A stretch of DNA of 64,000 nucleotides from positions 1 to 64,000 of the forward strand of contig CAKRFN010000005.1 in the NCBI GenBank assembly GCA_934320655.1, written 5' to 3'. The DNA comes from an uncultured Eubacterium sp. (GTDB lineage Bacteria > Bacillota > Clostridia > Lachnospirales > Lachnospiraceae). The position numbers were made by a program, and so were the translations under genes. Under the pieces are notes generated by a model that was given only the letters and a program-made list of their open reading frames with translations, was not told the origin of the DNA and did not search any database. How positions within the stretch are numbered: the first letter of the stretch is position 1; each line of letters opens with the position of its first letter. Shown one piece after another: positions 43,660 to 52,628 of this stretch.

Positions 43660-44907
43660 TCAGATTGCGGATGAGAACAGATAGTGCTCCTGCTCGGGGG
43701 TCAGAGTGTCAATCTGCTTGCCGAGGAAATTCAGCTTGCGGACAGCAACTTCATTGTCGACCTCCTTCGGTACGACGATCAGCTTTTCGGTCAGCTCCTT
43801 TGCGTGCTGGACGAGGTAGCGTGCAGACAATGCCTGAATCGCAAAGCTCATGTCCATAATCTCAGCCGGATGTCCGTCGCCGCAGGCGAGGTTCACGAGG
43901 CGTCCCTCTCCGAGTACATAGATCGTTCTGCCGTTGTCAAGTGCGTAGCCCATGATATTGTGGCGCTGCTCGTAGGAATCGGTACACATCTTACGCAGCC
44001 CTGCCATATCGATCTCTACATCGAAGTGTCCGGCATTACATAAAATCGCGCCATCCTTCATGACCTTCATATCCTCACAGGTGATGACACCGGCACATCC
44101 GGTCACGGTGATGAAGAAATCACCGACTTTTGCTGCCTCATGCATCGGCATTACATCAAAGCCGTCCATGACTGCCTCGATCGCCTTGATCGGGTCGATC
44201 TCGGTGATGATTACGCGGGCACCGAGTGCCTTGGCACGCATAGCCACGCCCTTGCCGCACCAGCCGTAGCCTGCGACAACTGCGATCTTGCCGGCAACGA
44301 TCAGGTTCGTTGTGCGGTTGATGCCGTCCCAGACAGACTGGCCTGTGCCGTAGCGGTTGTCAAACAGATGCTTGCAGTCGGCGTTGTTGACCATGACCAT
44401 CGGGAACTCCAGCTTGTCCTCCTTTGCCATTGCCATCAGACGGATAATACCGGTCGTCGTCTCCTCGCAGCCGCCGATCACATACTGCAGGCGGTCGCGC
44501 ATGGAGGTGTGCAGCATATTTACGAGATCACCGCCGTCATCGATGATGATGTTGCAGTTATTTTCCAATACCTTTGTAATGTGCCGGTTGTATTCCTCGT
44601 CTGTGGAATTGTACCATGCAAAGACATTCAGCCCTGTCTTGACGAGCGCCGCAGCCACATCATCCTGTGTGGAGAGCGGATTGCTTCCTGTGATAAACAT
44701 CTGCGCGCCGCCGGCAGCCAGCACCTTGCACAGATAAGCGGTTTTAGCCTCTAAGTGGATCGAGAGTGCGATGCGCACACCCTCAAACGGCAGCTCCTTT
44801 GCAAAGTCTGCTTCGAGGGAGCGCAGCAGCGGACAGTTCTTGCGCACCCAGTCGATTTTGTGCTCGCCGGACTCGGCGAGATTTATATCGCGAATTTCGT
44901 AGCTCAT
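43660..44907 (-). CDS. ahcY: Adenosylhomocysteinase
   Basis: The 415-residue enzyme hydrolyses S-adenosylhomocysteine. Landmarks are MFITGSNPLSTQDDVAAAL, IIDDGGDL, the NAD-binding motif VAGYGWCGKGVA, and the C-terminal tail ending HYLFSS. The length is that of the short bacterial/archaeal-type enzyme. ATG at 44907 has AGGAGGAAAG upstream; an in-frame ATG at 45006 would overlap the divergent promoter region. No SAH riboswitch is visible. Confidence 0.93.
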   Translation of the reverse strand: MSYEIRDINLAESGEHKIDWVRKNCPLLRSLEADFAKELPFEGVRIALSIHLEAKTAYLCKVLAAGGAQMFITGSNPLSTQDDVAAALVKTGLNVFAWYNSTDEEYNRHITKVLENNCNIIIDDGGDLVNMLHTSMRDRLQYVIGGCEETTTGIIRLMAMAKEDKLEFPMVMVNNADCKHLFDNRYGTGQSVWDGINRTTNLIVAGKIAVVAGYGWCGKGVAMRAKALGARVIITEIDPIKAIEAVMDGFDVMPMHEAAKVGDFFITVTGCAGVITCEDMKVMKDGAILCNAGHFDVEIDMAGLRKMCTDSYEQRHNIMGYALDNGRTIYVLGEGRLVNLACGDGHPAEIMDMSFAIQALSARYLVQHAKELTEKLIVVPKEVDNEVAVRKLNFLGKQIDTLTPEQEHYLFSSAI

Positions 44908-45032
44908 AGCTTTCCTCCTGAAAAAGTGTAATATCATTTTTATTCTAGTAGATTTCCTATGGAAATGCAATGCGTTTTTTGGTATGCTATAACTGTATAC
45001 GGACAAATTTGTTTTGGATGGAGTAAAGAACT

Positions 45033-46106
45033 ATGAATAAGAAAAAGGTACTGGCGGCAGTGCTTCTGATCTGCGCCGGTTTGAGTGTAACAGCATGCGG
45101 TACAGACCGCACAGATGATGAGCTGGCTTACCGCAAGATCGGTATCCGTTCGATGGAGCAGGGCAATTATGCGGAGGCGGTCGACAGCTTTCAGCGTGCG
45201 CTCGATCAGTCGAAGGGCAGAATCCGTAATCTGGAGCTGGACATCTGCATGAATAAGGCGGAGGCGCTGTTTATGAACGGTCAGCCGGAGGATGCCATCG
45301 CCGTCTGTGATGCGGTACTGGATTATGATAACAGCTATGCAAATGCATATTATTTGCGGGGAAATATATACTTACAGCAGGACAACGTCGATCAGGCGCT
45401 CGCCGACTATGAGCAGGCAGCGGCACATGCGGATGCGGATTATGAGATCTACATCCAGCTCTATGAGAACCTGAACCGCGCGGGCAGACCGGAGGACGGT
45501 GTGAAATATCTGAATCAGGCGCTCGAGCTCAAGGGCAAGGGACGGGAATATCTTGCCGGACGCGGGTATATTTATTTTCTGCTTGGAGATTATGCAAACG
45601 CAAAAGAAGAACTGACGCAGGCAGTCGCGATCGAGAAAAAGGAAGGCGCCGACGATAAGGCGGAGCTGTATCTGGCACAGACCGTGGATCAGTTGGGAGA
45701 CCAGAAGGAAGCCGAGAAATACTATGAGCTCTATGCAAAGGACCATGCCGATGATTCGGTTGTGCTGGAGGAGCTTGGAAATATGGCGATGGAGCAGCAG
45801 AATTATACACAGGCGTTGACCTATTACCAGAACGGGCTTGCGACAAAGTCTCCGGTCAACGAGCAGAAGCTGCGCCGCGGCGAGATTGCTGCGTTGGAGC
45901 AGATGTATGAATTTGAGCAGGCGAAGGAGAAAATGTCACAGTATGTGCTGGACTATCCTGATGATGAGGACGCCGCCAGAGAGTATCTGTTTTTAAAGAC
46001 GCGGACTGCGGTGGCGGATCAGATCGAGGAGGAAAAGCAGTCACAGACGGAAGGCTCCGTGGAGATTGAAGGGGCTGGGCAGACAGAGGATGGATCGAAT
46101 GCATGA
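45033..46106 (+). CDS. TPR-repeat lipoprotein
   Basis: The 357-residue protein has a lipoprotein signal (lipobox VTAC, MNKKKVLAAVLLICAG) and about seven tetratricopeptide repeats (GNYAEAVDSFQRALD, YANAYYLRGNIYLQQ, YANAKEELTQAV, NYTQALTYYQNGLA). The C-tail is acidic and disordered. It is a scaffold at the outer face of the membrane; partners are unknown. Its last codons overlap hflX. Confidence 0.85.
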   Translation: MNKKKVLAAVLLICAGLSVTACGTDRTDDELAYRKIGIRSMEQGNYAEAVDSFQRALDQSKGRIRNLELDICMNKAEALFMNGQPEDAIAVCDAVLDYDNSYANAYYLRGNIYLQQDNVDQALADYEQAAAHADADYEIYIQLYENLNRAGRPEDGVKYLNQALELKGKGREYLAGRGYIYFLLGDYANAKEELTQAVAIEKKEGADDKAELYLAQTVDQLGDQKEAEKYYELYAKDHADDSVVLEELGNMAMEQQNYTQALTYYQNGLATKSPVNEQKLRRGEIAALEQMYEFEQAKEKMSQYVLDYPDDEDAAREYLFLKTRTAVADQIEEEKQSQTEGSVEIEGAGQTEDGSNA

Positions 46107-47349
46107 AAATAAAGAGATAGAAGAACGTGTGATTTTAGTAGGTGTACAGGAGCAGGATGGCGATGACACCGAGGATTCGCTGGCGGAGCTGGCGGAACTC
46201 GTGCATACGGCGGGTGCGGCTGTCTGTGATACGGTCATCCAGAAGGTGGAGCGGCGGCATCCTGGCACCTATGTTGGCACCGGAAAAGTACAGGAGATCC
46301 GGGAGCTTGTGATTATGCATGATGCGACGGGCATTGTGTGTGACGATGAACTGACTCCAGCACAGATGCGCAATCTGGCGGATCTGCTGGACACGAAGGT
46401 CATGGACCGGACACTGATTATATTGGATATTTTTGCGGCGCGTGCGAGCACCAGCGAGGGAAAAATACAGGTTGAGCTGGCGCAGTTGCGCTATGAAATG
46501 ACACGCCTGACCGGATACGGACGCTCGATGTCGCGGCTTGGAGGAGGTATCGGTACGCGCGGACCCGGAGAGAAAAAGCTCGAGATGGACAGGCGTCTGA
46601 TCACGAACCGGATTTCGCAGCTCAAACGGGAGCTTGAGGAAGTCAGACAGCACCGCGAAGTGACGCGCAGCCGCCGCACGAGGCAGAATCAGCCGGTCGC
46701 TGCGATCGTGGGCTACACGAATGCCGGGAAATCGACTCTGTTAAATATGTTGACGAACGCACAGGTGCTCGAGATGGATGCACTGTTTGCGACGCTGGAT
46801 CCGACGACGAGGCTGTTGAAGCTGTCCGGAAAGCAGGAGATTCTGCTGACGGATACGGTCGGTTTTATCCGCAAGCTGCCACATCATCTGATCGATGCGT
46901 TCCGCTCGACGCTGGAGGAGGCAAAATACGCAGACTATATCATACACGTTGTGGATGCGTCCAATCCGCAGATGGAAAAGCAGATGTATATCGTATACGA
47001 GACACTGAAAAAGCTGGGTGTCGAGGGCAAGCCGGTGCTGACGCTGTTTAACAAACAGGATCTGCGCACGGATACGGAAGCGCTGCATGACGCGCGGGCA
47101 GACCGGACGGTTCATATTTCGGCGCGCACCGGGGAGGGGCTTGACCTCGTCCGATCAGCGCTCGAACAGATGCTGCGGGAGAACAAGATCTATATGGAGC
47201 GGCTCGTGCCCTACACAGAGACCGCGATTCTGGCAAAAATCCGCAGCGCCGGAGAGCTCGTATCCGAGGACTACCGTCCTGAGGGTGTCTACATTCAGGC
47301 ATACGTCCCGCGGGCGCTCTATACACTGGTGGCTTTCGGCGAATCATAG
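46090..47349 (+). CDS. hflX: HflX-family ribosome-associated GTPase
   Basis: The roughly 419-residue GTPase has the N-terminal HflX domain (RRHPGTYVGTGKVQEI, DELTPAQMRNL, ARASTSEGKIQVELAQL, GGGIGTRGPGEKKLE). The G domain has G1 GYTNAGKSTL, G3 DTVGF and G4 NKQD. It splits or rescues stalled 70S ribosomes. ATG 46090 or 46099 may be used; both lie inside the TPR gene, so translation is coupled. Confidence 0.92.
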   Translation: MDRMHENKEIEERVILVGVQEQDGDDTEDSLAELAELVHTAGAAVCDTVIQKVERRHPGTYVGTGKVQEIRELVIMHDATGIVCDDELTPAQMRNLADLLDTKVMDRTLIILDIFAARASTSEGKIQVELAQLRYEMTRLTGYGRSMSRLGGGIGTRGPGEKKLEMDRRLITNRISQLKRELEEVRQHREVTRSRRTRQNQPVAAIVGYTNAGKSTLLNMLTNAQVLEMDALFATLDPTTRLLKLSGKQEILLTDTVGFIRKLPHHLIDAFRSTLEEAKYADYIIHVVDASNPQMEKQMYIVYETLKKLGVEGKPVLTLFNKQDLRTDTEALHDARADRTVHISARTGEGLDLVRSALEQMLRENKIYMERLVPYTETAILAKIRSAGELVSEDYRPEGVYIQAYVPRALYTLVAFGES

Positions 47350-47372
47350 GATGGCAGACCACAGGATCTTCA

Positions 47373-47401
47373 TTGCGGATTTACAGCCAGTGTGCTACAA
47401 T
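47373..47401 (+). promoter_or_regulatory. Possible promoter of the pyr operon
   Basis: TTGCGG and TACAAT lie 17 bases apart, 65 bases upstream of pyrC. No PyrR-type attenuator hairpin was found in the short leader. Confidence 0.45.
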
Positions 47402-47466
47402 AAACGCAGGTTATAACGAGTTTTAGTTCCCATTTTATTTATATATCAGACAGAGGAGGAAATGGA

Positions 47467-48846
47467 ATGTCACTAATGATCAAAGGTGGCCGCGTACTCG
47501 ACCCGGCGACCAATACAGACCAGATCGCGGACATCTATATTGAGGACGGATCGGTCAAAAAAATCGGAAAAAAATTAAAGGATCATGCCGATGAGATCAT
47601 CGATGCGACCGGAAAATATGTGATGCCCGGTTTTGTGGATCTGCATGTCCATCTGAGAGATCCCGGACAGACGGAAAAAGAGACGGTAGAGACTGGAGCG
47701 GCTGCGGCTGCAAAGGGCGGCTATACGACGATTATGGCGATGCCGAATACCAAGCCCGTCATAGATAATCCGGATGTACTCAGCTATGTGCTGAATAAAG
47801 GCAGGAGTGTGACTCCGGTGCATGTCTATCAGGCGGGAGCCATCACGGTCGGCATGAACGGCGAGAAATTGACCGATATGGAAAATATGGCTGCGCACGG
47901 TGCGATTGCGTTCAGTGAGGACGGCAAATCCGTGATGAGCACAAAGCTGTGCTGGGATGCGATGCATATGCTGGCGAAGCTGGATCTGCCGTTTCTCGAT
48001 CACTGCGAGGAGAAAACACTGGTCAACGGCGGTGTGATCAATGAGGATGCGAACTGTGAGCGGCTCGGACTGCCGGGTATCTGTAATGCAGTGGAAAATG
48101 TGATCGCTGCACGCGATGTTCTGCTGTCATCAGAGACCGGAGCGAGGCTGCATCTGTGCCATTGCTCGACCAAGGAGGTCGTGGAGATATTGCGGATTGC
48201 CAAGCAGCGCGGCTTTACAAAGCTGACCGCGGAGGTCTGCCCGCATCATTTTACACTGACCTCGGATGATATTCCCAATGCACCTGCACCGCGCAGTGAG
48301 AGTGATGATACGCCGACATTATCTGCGATTCCTTCCAATAAAGAAGGTTATGAGATGGTCAACTACAAGATGAATCCGCCGCTTCGCACCGCTGCGGACC
48401 GCGCAGCGCTCATCGAGGGACTGCGTGACGGATCGATCGACTGTATCGCTACAGACCATGCGCCGCACAGCGCACAGGATAAAAACACCGGAATGCTGGA
48501 AGCACCGTTTGGCATCGTAGGGCTGGAGACAGCCGCTGCGCTGACCTATTCAGAGCTTGTGGAGACAGGCGTTCTGACACCGCTTCAGATGGCGGAGAAA
48601 ATGAGCTACAATCCCGCTAAGATCCTGAAGCTGGAGGGCGGGGCAGGCGAGATCGCAGTCGGAAAGGATGCGGATCTTGTCATTTTTGACCCGCAGGCAT
48701 CCTATGTGATTGATAAAAATACGTTTGTGTCAAAGAGTAAAAATACGCCGTTTCACGGAAGAAAAGTCACAGGCAGGGTCGACATGACGATCATCGGCGG
48801 TGACGTTGTATATCAGTTTGAGAGTGAGGAAAAGAAAAATGATTGA
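47467..48846 (+). CDS. pyrC: Dihydroorotase
   Basis: The 459-residue type I amidohydrolase cyclises carbamoyl-aspartate in pyrimidine synthesis. The metal site DLHVHLRDPG lies near residue 60, and LHLCHCSTKEVV and CIATDHAPHS carry the other ligands. The ATG at 47467 follows GAGGAGG. Its stop overlaps pyrF. Confidence 0.93.
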   Translation: MSLMIKGGRVLDPATNTDQIADIYIEDGSVKKIGKKLKDHADEIIDATGKYVMPGFVDLHVHLRDPGQTEKETVETGAAAAAKGGYTTIMAMPNTKPVIDNPDVLSYVLNKGRSVTPVHVYQAGAITVGMNGEKLTDMENMAAHGAIAFSEDGKSVMSTKLCWDAMHMLAKLDLPFLDHCEEKTLVNGGVINEDANCERLGLPGICNAVENVIAARDVLLSSETGARLHLCHCSTKEVVEILRIAKQRGFTKLTAEVCPHHFTLTSDDIPNAPAPRSESDDTPTLSAIPSNKEGYEMVNYKMNPPLRTAADRAALIEGLRDGSIDCIATDHAPHSAQDKNTGMLEAPFGIVGLETAAALTYSELVETGVLTPLQMAEKMSYNPAKILKLEGGAGEIAVGKDADLVIFDPQASYVIDKNTFVSKSKNTPFHGRKVTGRVDMTIIGGDVVYQFESEEKKND

Positions 48847-49774
48847 CAGATTGATCGAAAAGATACGCAAAACCAATGCACCGATCGTGGTCGGACTCGA
48901 CCCGATGCTCTCCTATGTGCCGGAGCAGATCCAGCGGGCGGCATTTGAGCAGTTCGGTGAGACACCGGAGGGCGCTGCGGAGGCGATCTGGCAGTACAAT
49001 AAAGGCATCGTTGATGCAGTCTGGGATCTGATTCCGGCAGTCAAGCCGCAGATCGCGATGTATGAGCAGTTCGGTATCGAGGGACTGAAAGCATTCCAGA
49101 AGACGGTGGACTACTGCCATGAAAAAGGGCTGGTCGTTATCGGTGATGTGAAGCGCGGAGACATCGGTTCCACTTCGGCAGCCTATGCGACGGGACATCT
49201 GGGCAAGGTACAGATCGGCAGCAAATCGTATGCGGCGTTTGATGAGGATTTTGCCACGGTCAATCCGTATCTCGGCACAGATGGCATCAAGCCGTTTGTA
49301 GATGTGTGCAGGGAGGAGAAAAAAGGTATTTTTATTCTCGTAAAGACATCCAATCCGTCCAGCGGTGAATTTCAGGATCGCCTGATCGATGGACGCGCAC
49401 TGTACGAGTATGTCGGTGAAAAGGTAACGGAATGGGGCGCAGACTGTATCGGGGCATCCGGTTACAGTGCGGTCGGCGCTGTTGTCGGCGCGACTTACCC
49501 CGAGCAGGGAAAGATCCTCAGAAAACTTATGCCGAAGTCATTCATTCTGGTGCCCGGTTACGGTGCACAGGGTGGTCAGGGCAAGGATCTCGTCCACTTT
49601 TTCAACGAGGATGGTCTCGGCGCGATCGTCAATTCCTCGCGCGGTATCATCGCAGCCTACAAGCAGGATAAGTACAAGGAGCAGGGCATCACACCAGAAA
49701 ATTATGCAGATGCATCACGCATGGCAGTCGAGGATATGATCGCGGATATTGCCGGTGCATTGCAGAACAGATAA
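48839..49774 (+). CDS. pyrF: Orotidine-5'-phosphate decarboxylase, long (type 2) form
   Basis: The 311-residue enzyme belongs to the longer PyrF class that begins IVVGLDPMLSYVP. The catalytic block GDVKRGDIGSTSAAYA and the phosphate-site VPGYGAQGGQGKD are present. It overlaps the end of pyrC by eight bases. It makes UMP from OMP. Confidence 0.93.
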   Translation: MIDRLIEKIRKTNAPIVVGLDPMLSYVPEQIQRAAFEQFGETPEGAAEAIWQYNKGIVDAVWDLIPAVKPQIAMYEQFGIEGLKAFQKTVDYCHEKGLVVIGDVKRGDIGSTSAAYATGHLGKVQIGSKSYAAFDEDFATVNPYLGTDGIKPFVDVCREEKKGIFILVKTSNPSSGEFQDRLIDGRALYEYVGEKVTEWGADCIGASGYSAVGAVVGATYPEQGKILRKLMPKSFILVPGYGAQGGQGKDLVHFFNEDGLGAIVNSSRGIIAAYKQDKYKEQGITPENYADASRMAVEDMIADIAGALQNR

Positions 49775-49789
49775 ATATAGGAGTCTAAC

Positions 49790-50557
49790 ATGACAGATAA
49801 AGTATTAGAGGATGCGATCATCATCCGTCAGGAGGAGATCGCGACAGATGTGTATAGTATGTGGCTTCGGACAGAGCAGATCGCAGATTTGGCAAAGCCC
49901 GGACAGTTTGTGGCACTGTATTGTTCGGATGGCAGCCGCCTGCTGCCCCGCCCGATCAGTATCTGTGAGATCGACCAGCCGGATCATGCGATTCGTTTAG
50001 TTTACCGTGTGGCGGGAAAAGGAACAGAAGAATTTTCCGGCTACCATACCGGTGCACAGCTGCGCATCGTAGGGCCGCTCGGCAACGGTTATCCGAAAAA
50101 GAGCAGGCGGGCATTGCTGCTGGGAGGCGGCATCGGTGTTCCGCCGATTCTGCAACTGGCAAAGGAGCTGAATTGTGAGAAAAATATCGTGCTCGGTTAT
50201 CGGGACGAGCGTTTTCTGGAAGAAGAATTCCGTGCGCAGGGTAAGGTGTACATAGCGACCGAGGATGGCAGCTTTGGGACACCGGGCAATGTGCTTGATG
50301 CGATCCGTGAAAACGGTCTGGACGGGGAGATCATCTATGCATGCGGGCCGATGCCGATGCTGCGGGCAGTCAAAGCATATGCCGCAGAGCATGGCATGGA
50401 GTGCTGGATCTCGCTGGAAGAACGCATGGCATGCGGTATCGGTGCATGTCTGGGATGCGTCTGCAAAAGCGTCAAAAAGGATGCACATACACATGTGAAT
50501 AACAAGCGGATCTGTACAGAGGGACCCGTATTTCGCGCTGAGGAGGTGGATATCTGA
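49790..50557 (+). CDS. pyrK: Dihydroorotate dehydrogenase electron-transfer subunit
   Basis: The 255-residue FAD and [2Fe-2S] protein carries FAD-binding RPISIC, the NAD-binding GGGIGVPPI, and the four-cysteine cluster motif CGIGACLGCVC with a downstream Cys. It passes electrons from PyrD to NAD. It is immediately followed by pyrD, whose ATG overlaps its stop. Confidence 0.93.
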   Translation: MTDKVLEDAIIIRQEEIATDVYSMWLRTEQIADLAKPGQFVALYCSDGSRLLPRPISICEIDQPDHAIRLVYRVAGKGTEEFSGYHTGAQLRIVGPLGNGYPKKSRRALLLGGGIGVPPILQLAKELNCEKNIVLGYRDERFLEEEFRAQGKVYIATEDGSFGTPGNVLDAIRENGLDGEIIYACGPMPMLRAVKAYAAEHGMECWISLEERMACGIGACLGCVCKSVKKDAHTHVNNKRICTEGPVFRAEEVDI

Positions 50558-51459
50558 TGAATACGAGTGTAAATGTAGCAGGTGTTACCTTCAAAAACCC
50601 GATTCTCACGGCATCCGGGACCTTCGGCTCCGGACAGGAGTATGCACAGTTTGTGGATCTGAACAGACTCGGAGGCGTTGTGACAAAGGGCGTGGCAAAT
50701 GTTCCGTGGGAGGGCAATCCAACCCCGCGTGTCGCAGAGGTGTACGGTGGCATGCTCAATGCGATCGGTCTGCAAAATCCCGGCATTGATGTGTTCGTCG
50801 AACGCGATCTGCCGTTTCTGGCAAAGTATGATACGCGCATTATCGTAAATGTCTGCGGCAGAAGTGAGGCAGACTATGTGGAAGTCGTAGAGCGTCTTTC
50901 CGACCAGCCGGTCGATCTGCTCGAGATCAATATCTCCTGCCCGAATGTAAAAGAGGGCGGCATTGCTTTCGGACAGGATCCGAAAGCGGCGGCAGCGATC
51001 ACAAAGGCGGTCAAAGCAGCTGCAAAGCAGCCGGTTGTCATGAAGCTCAGCCCGAATGTCACTGACATCGCATATATGGCGCAGGCAGTCGAGGCAGCCG
51101 GTGCGGATGCGGTATCACTTATCAATACATTGACCGGCATGAAGATTGATGTGCATAAGCGCAAATTTGTGCTGGCAAATAAGACAGGCGGCATGTCCGG
51201 TCCTGCGATCCATCCGATCGCTGTGCGCATGGTCTATCAGGTCGCACAGGCGGTAAAGATTCCGATTATCGGTATGGGCGGTGTCATGAATGCCGAGGAC
51301 GCGATCGAGCTCATGCTGGCAGGCGCGACGGCAGTATCTGTCGGCACGGCAAACTTTGCGAACCCGAAAGTTACCGAGGAGATCGTGGACGGTATCCGCG
51401 AATACATGGCTGCGCACGAGGTGGAGGATATCCGCGAACTAATCGGAGCAGTTCAGTAG
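50557..51459 (+). CDS. pyrD: Dihydroorotate dehydrogenase, class 1B
   Basis: The 300-residue catalytic subunit has FKNPILTASGTFG, NISCPNVKEGG with the catalytic Cys, and the FMN-site GMGGVMNAEDA. Class 1B enzymes need PyrK, encoded just upstream. The operon lacks pyrE, pyrB and pyrI, so the pathway is completed elsewhere. Confidence 0.94.
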   Translation: MNTSVNVAGVTFKNPILTASGTFGSGQEYAQFVDLNRLGGVVTKGVANVPWEGNPTPRVAEVYGGMLNAIGLQNPGIDVFVERDLPFLAKYDTRIIVNVCGRSEADYVEVVERLSDQPVDLLEINISCPNVKEGGIAFGQDPKAAAAITKAVKAAAKQPVVMKLSPNVTDIAYMAQAVEAAGADAVSLINTLTGMKIDVHKRKFVLANKTGGMSGPAIHPIAVRMVYQVAQAVKIPIIGMGGVMNAEDAIELMLAGATAVSVGTANFANPKVTEEIVDGIREYMAAHEVEDIRELIGAVQ

Positions 51460-51466
51460 GAAATAG

Positions 51467-51494
51467 TTGACATATTTTCTCTTTTTGCTATACT
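51467..51494 (+). promoter_or_regulatory. bioB promoter
   Basis: TTGACA (51467-51472) and TATACT (51489-51494) are separated by 16 bases, and the -10 box is followed at once by the BirA site. Confidence 0.75.
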
Positions 51495-51496
51495 AA

Positions 51497-51525
51497 TGTA
51501 AACCATATAGAAAAAATAGTTGACA
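51497..51525 (+). promoter_or_regulatory. BirA biotin-repressor operator
   Basis: TGTAAAC (51497-51503) and GTTGACA (51519-51525) are inverted half-sites separated by 15 bases. That is the spacing and sequence expected for Firmicute BirA boxes. It lies between the promoter -10 box and the bioB gene, so biotin-loaded BirA would block transcription. Confidence 0.85.
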
Positions 51526-51571
51526 ATGCAATGCGCATTGGCAGCATGGAAAGGCTGAAAAGGATAGGAAA

Positions 51572-52552
51572 ATGGGAAAAGCATTGGAATTGGCAAAGGA
51601 GATCATTGACGGCAGGAGAATCACAAGAGACGATGAGTTGTCTCTTTTTCTGGACTGCGATCTAAAGGAGCTGTGTGAGGGCGCGGATTTGATCCGGGAG
51701 CATTTTATCGGAGATAAGGTGGATCTGTGCTCGATCATTAACGGGCGCAGCGGGCGCTGTCCGGAGGACTGTAAATATTGCGCACAGTCTGCGCACAACC
51801 AAACGGATTGCGAGGTGTACGATTTTCTGCCGGAGGAGCAGATCGTCGAGATGTGTAAGCTCAATGAAAGCGAGGGTGTCGATCGTTTCTCGATCGTGAC
51901 TGCAGGACGCGCGCTGACCGGTGAGGAATTTGACAAAGCGATCCATGCGTTTGAGACGATGCACCGTGAGTGCAAGATTGATCTGTGCGCATCGATGGGA
52001 TTTCTGGATGAGGAACAGCTTCACCGTCTGCATGAGGCGGGCGTGACCAGTTATCATCACAATATCGAGACTTCCAGACGCAATTTTCCGAATATCTGCA
52101 CGACACATACTTATGAGCAAAAGGTCGAGACATTGAAAAAAGTCAAGGCGGAGGGCATGTGTGCCTGCTCCGGTGGCATCATCGGTATGGGTGAAACGTG
52201 GGAGGACCGTCTGGATATGGCGGTGAGTCTGGCAGAGCTTGGGATCGATTCGATTCCGATCAATGCACTCATGCCGATAAAAGGGACACCGTTAGAAGAT
52301 CTGCCGCAGCTCACGGAGGATGAGATTCTGCGCACGATCGCGTTTTTCCGCTATATCAATCCGGCGGCAAATATCCGTCTGGCAGCAGGACGCGCGCTTC
52401 TGACCGGAGACGGCGAGCTCGCATTCCAGTCAGGGGCTTCCGCGACGATCACCGGAAATATGCTCACAACGGCTGCATGTGCGACGATCCGTAGCGACAG
52501 ACAGATGCTCGAGTCACTGCACCGCGATGTGACACCGGAGTATTGGAAATAG
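51572..52552 (+). CDS. bioB: Biotin synthase
   Basis: The 326-residue radical-SAM enzyme inserts sulphur into dethiobiotin. The [4Fe-4S] motif is CPEDCKYC, NIETSRRNFP and the arginine-site AAGRALLTGDG follow, and the sulphur-donor cluster ligands are in the barrel. No other biotin gene is present here, so BioB may serve salvage of dethiobiotin. Confidence 0.95.
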   Translation: MGKALELAKEIIDGRRITRDDELSLFLDCDLKELCEGADLIREHFIGDKVDLCSIINGRSGRCPEDCKYCAQSAHNQTDCEVYDFLPEEQIVEMCKLNESEGVDRFSIVTAGRALTGEEFDKAIHAFETMHRECKIDLCASMGFLDEEQLHRLHEAGVTSYHHNIETSRRNFPNICTTHTYEQKVETLKKVKAEGMCACSGGIIGMGETWEDRLDMAVSLAELGIDSIPINALMPIKGTPLEDLPQLTEDEILRTIAFFRYINPAANIRLAAGRALLTGDGELAFQSGASATITGNMLTTAACATIRSDRQMLESLHRDVTPEYWK

Positions 52553-52580
52553 CCTGCTTGATGAGCAGGGAACCGAATAG

Positions 52581-52623
52581 AACCTCTTTGCATAGAATAA
52601 CAGAAATATGCAGAGAGGTTTTT
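52581..52623 (+). terminator. Hairpin after bioB that sequesters the next ribosome site
   Basis: AACCTCTTTGCATA (52581-52594) and TATGCAGAGAGGTT (52607-52620) match at 13 of 14 positions, with T-rich sequence after. It can terminate bioB transcription. The 3' arm contains AGAGAGG, the only ribosome site before the next ATG (52629), so read-through RNA would also hide that site. Confidence 0.6.
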
Positions 52624-52628
52624 GTATT

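Noticed and set aside
43665..44754. Plus-strand open frames of up to 204 codons opposite ahcY
   Set aside because: They are shadows of the conserved adenosylhomocysteinase frame and have no ribosome sites or domains.
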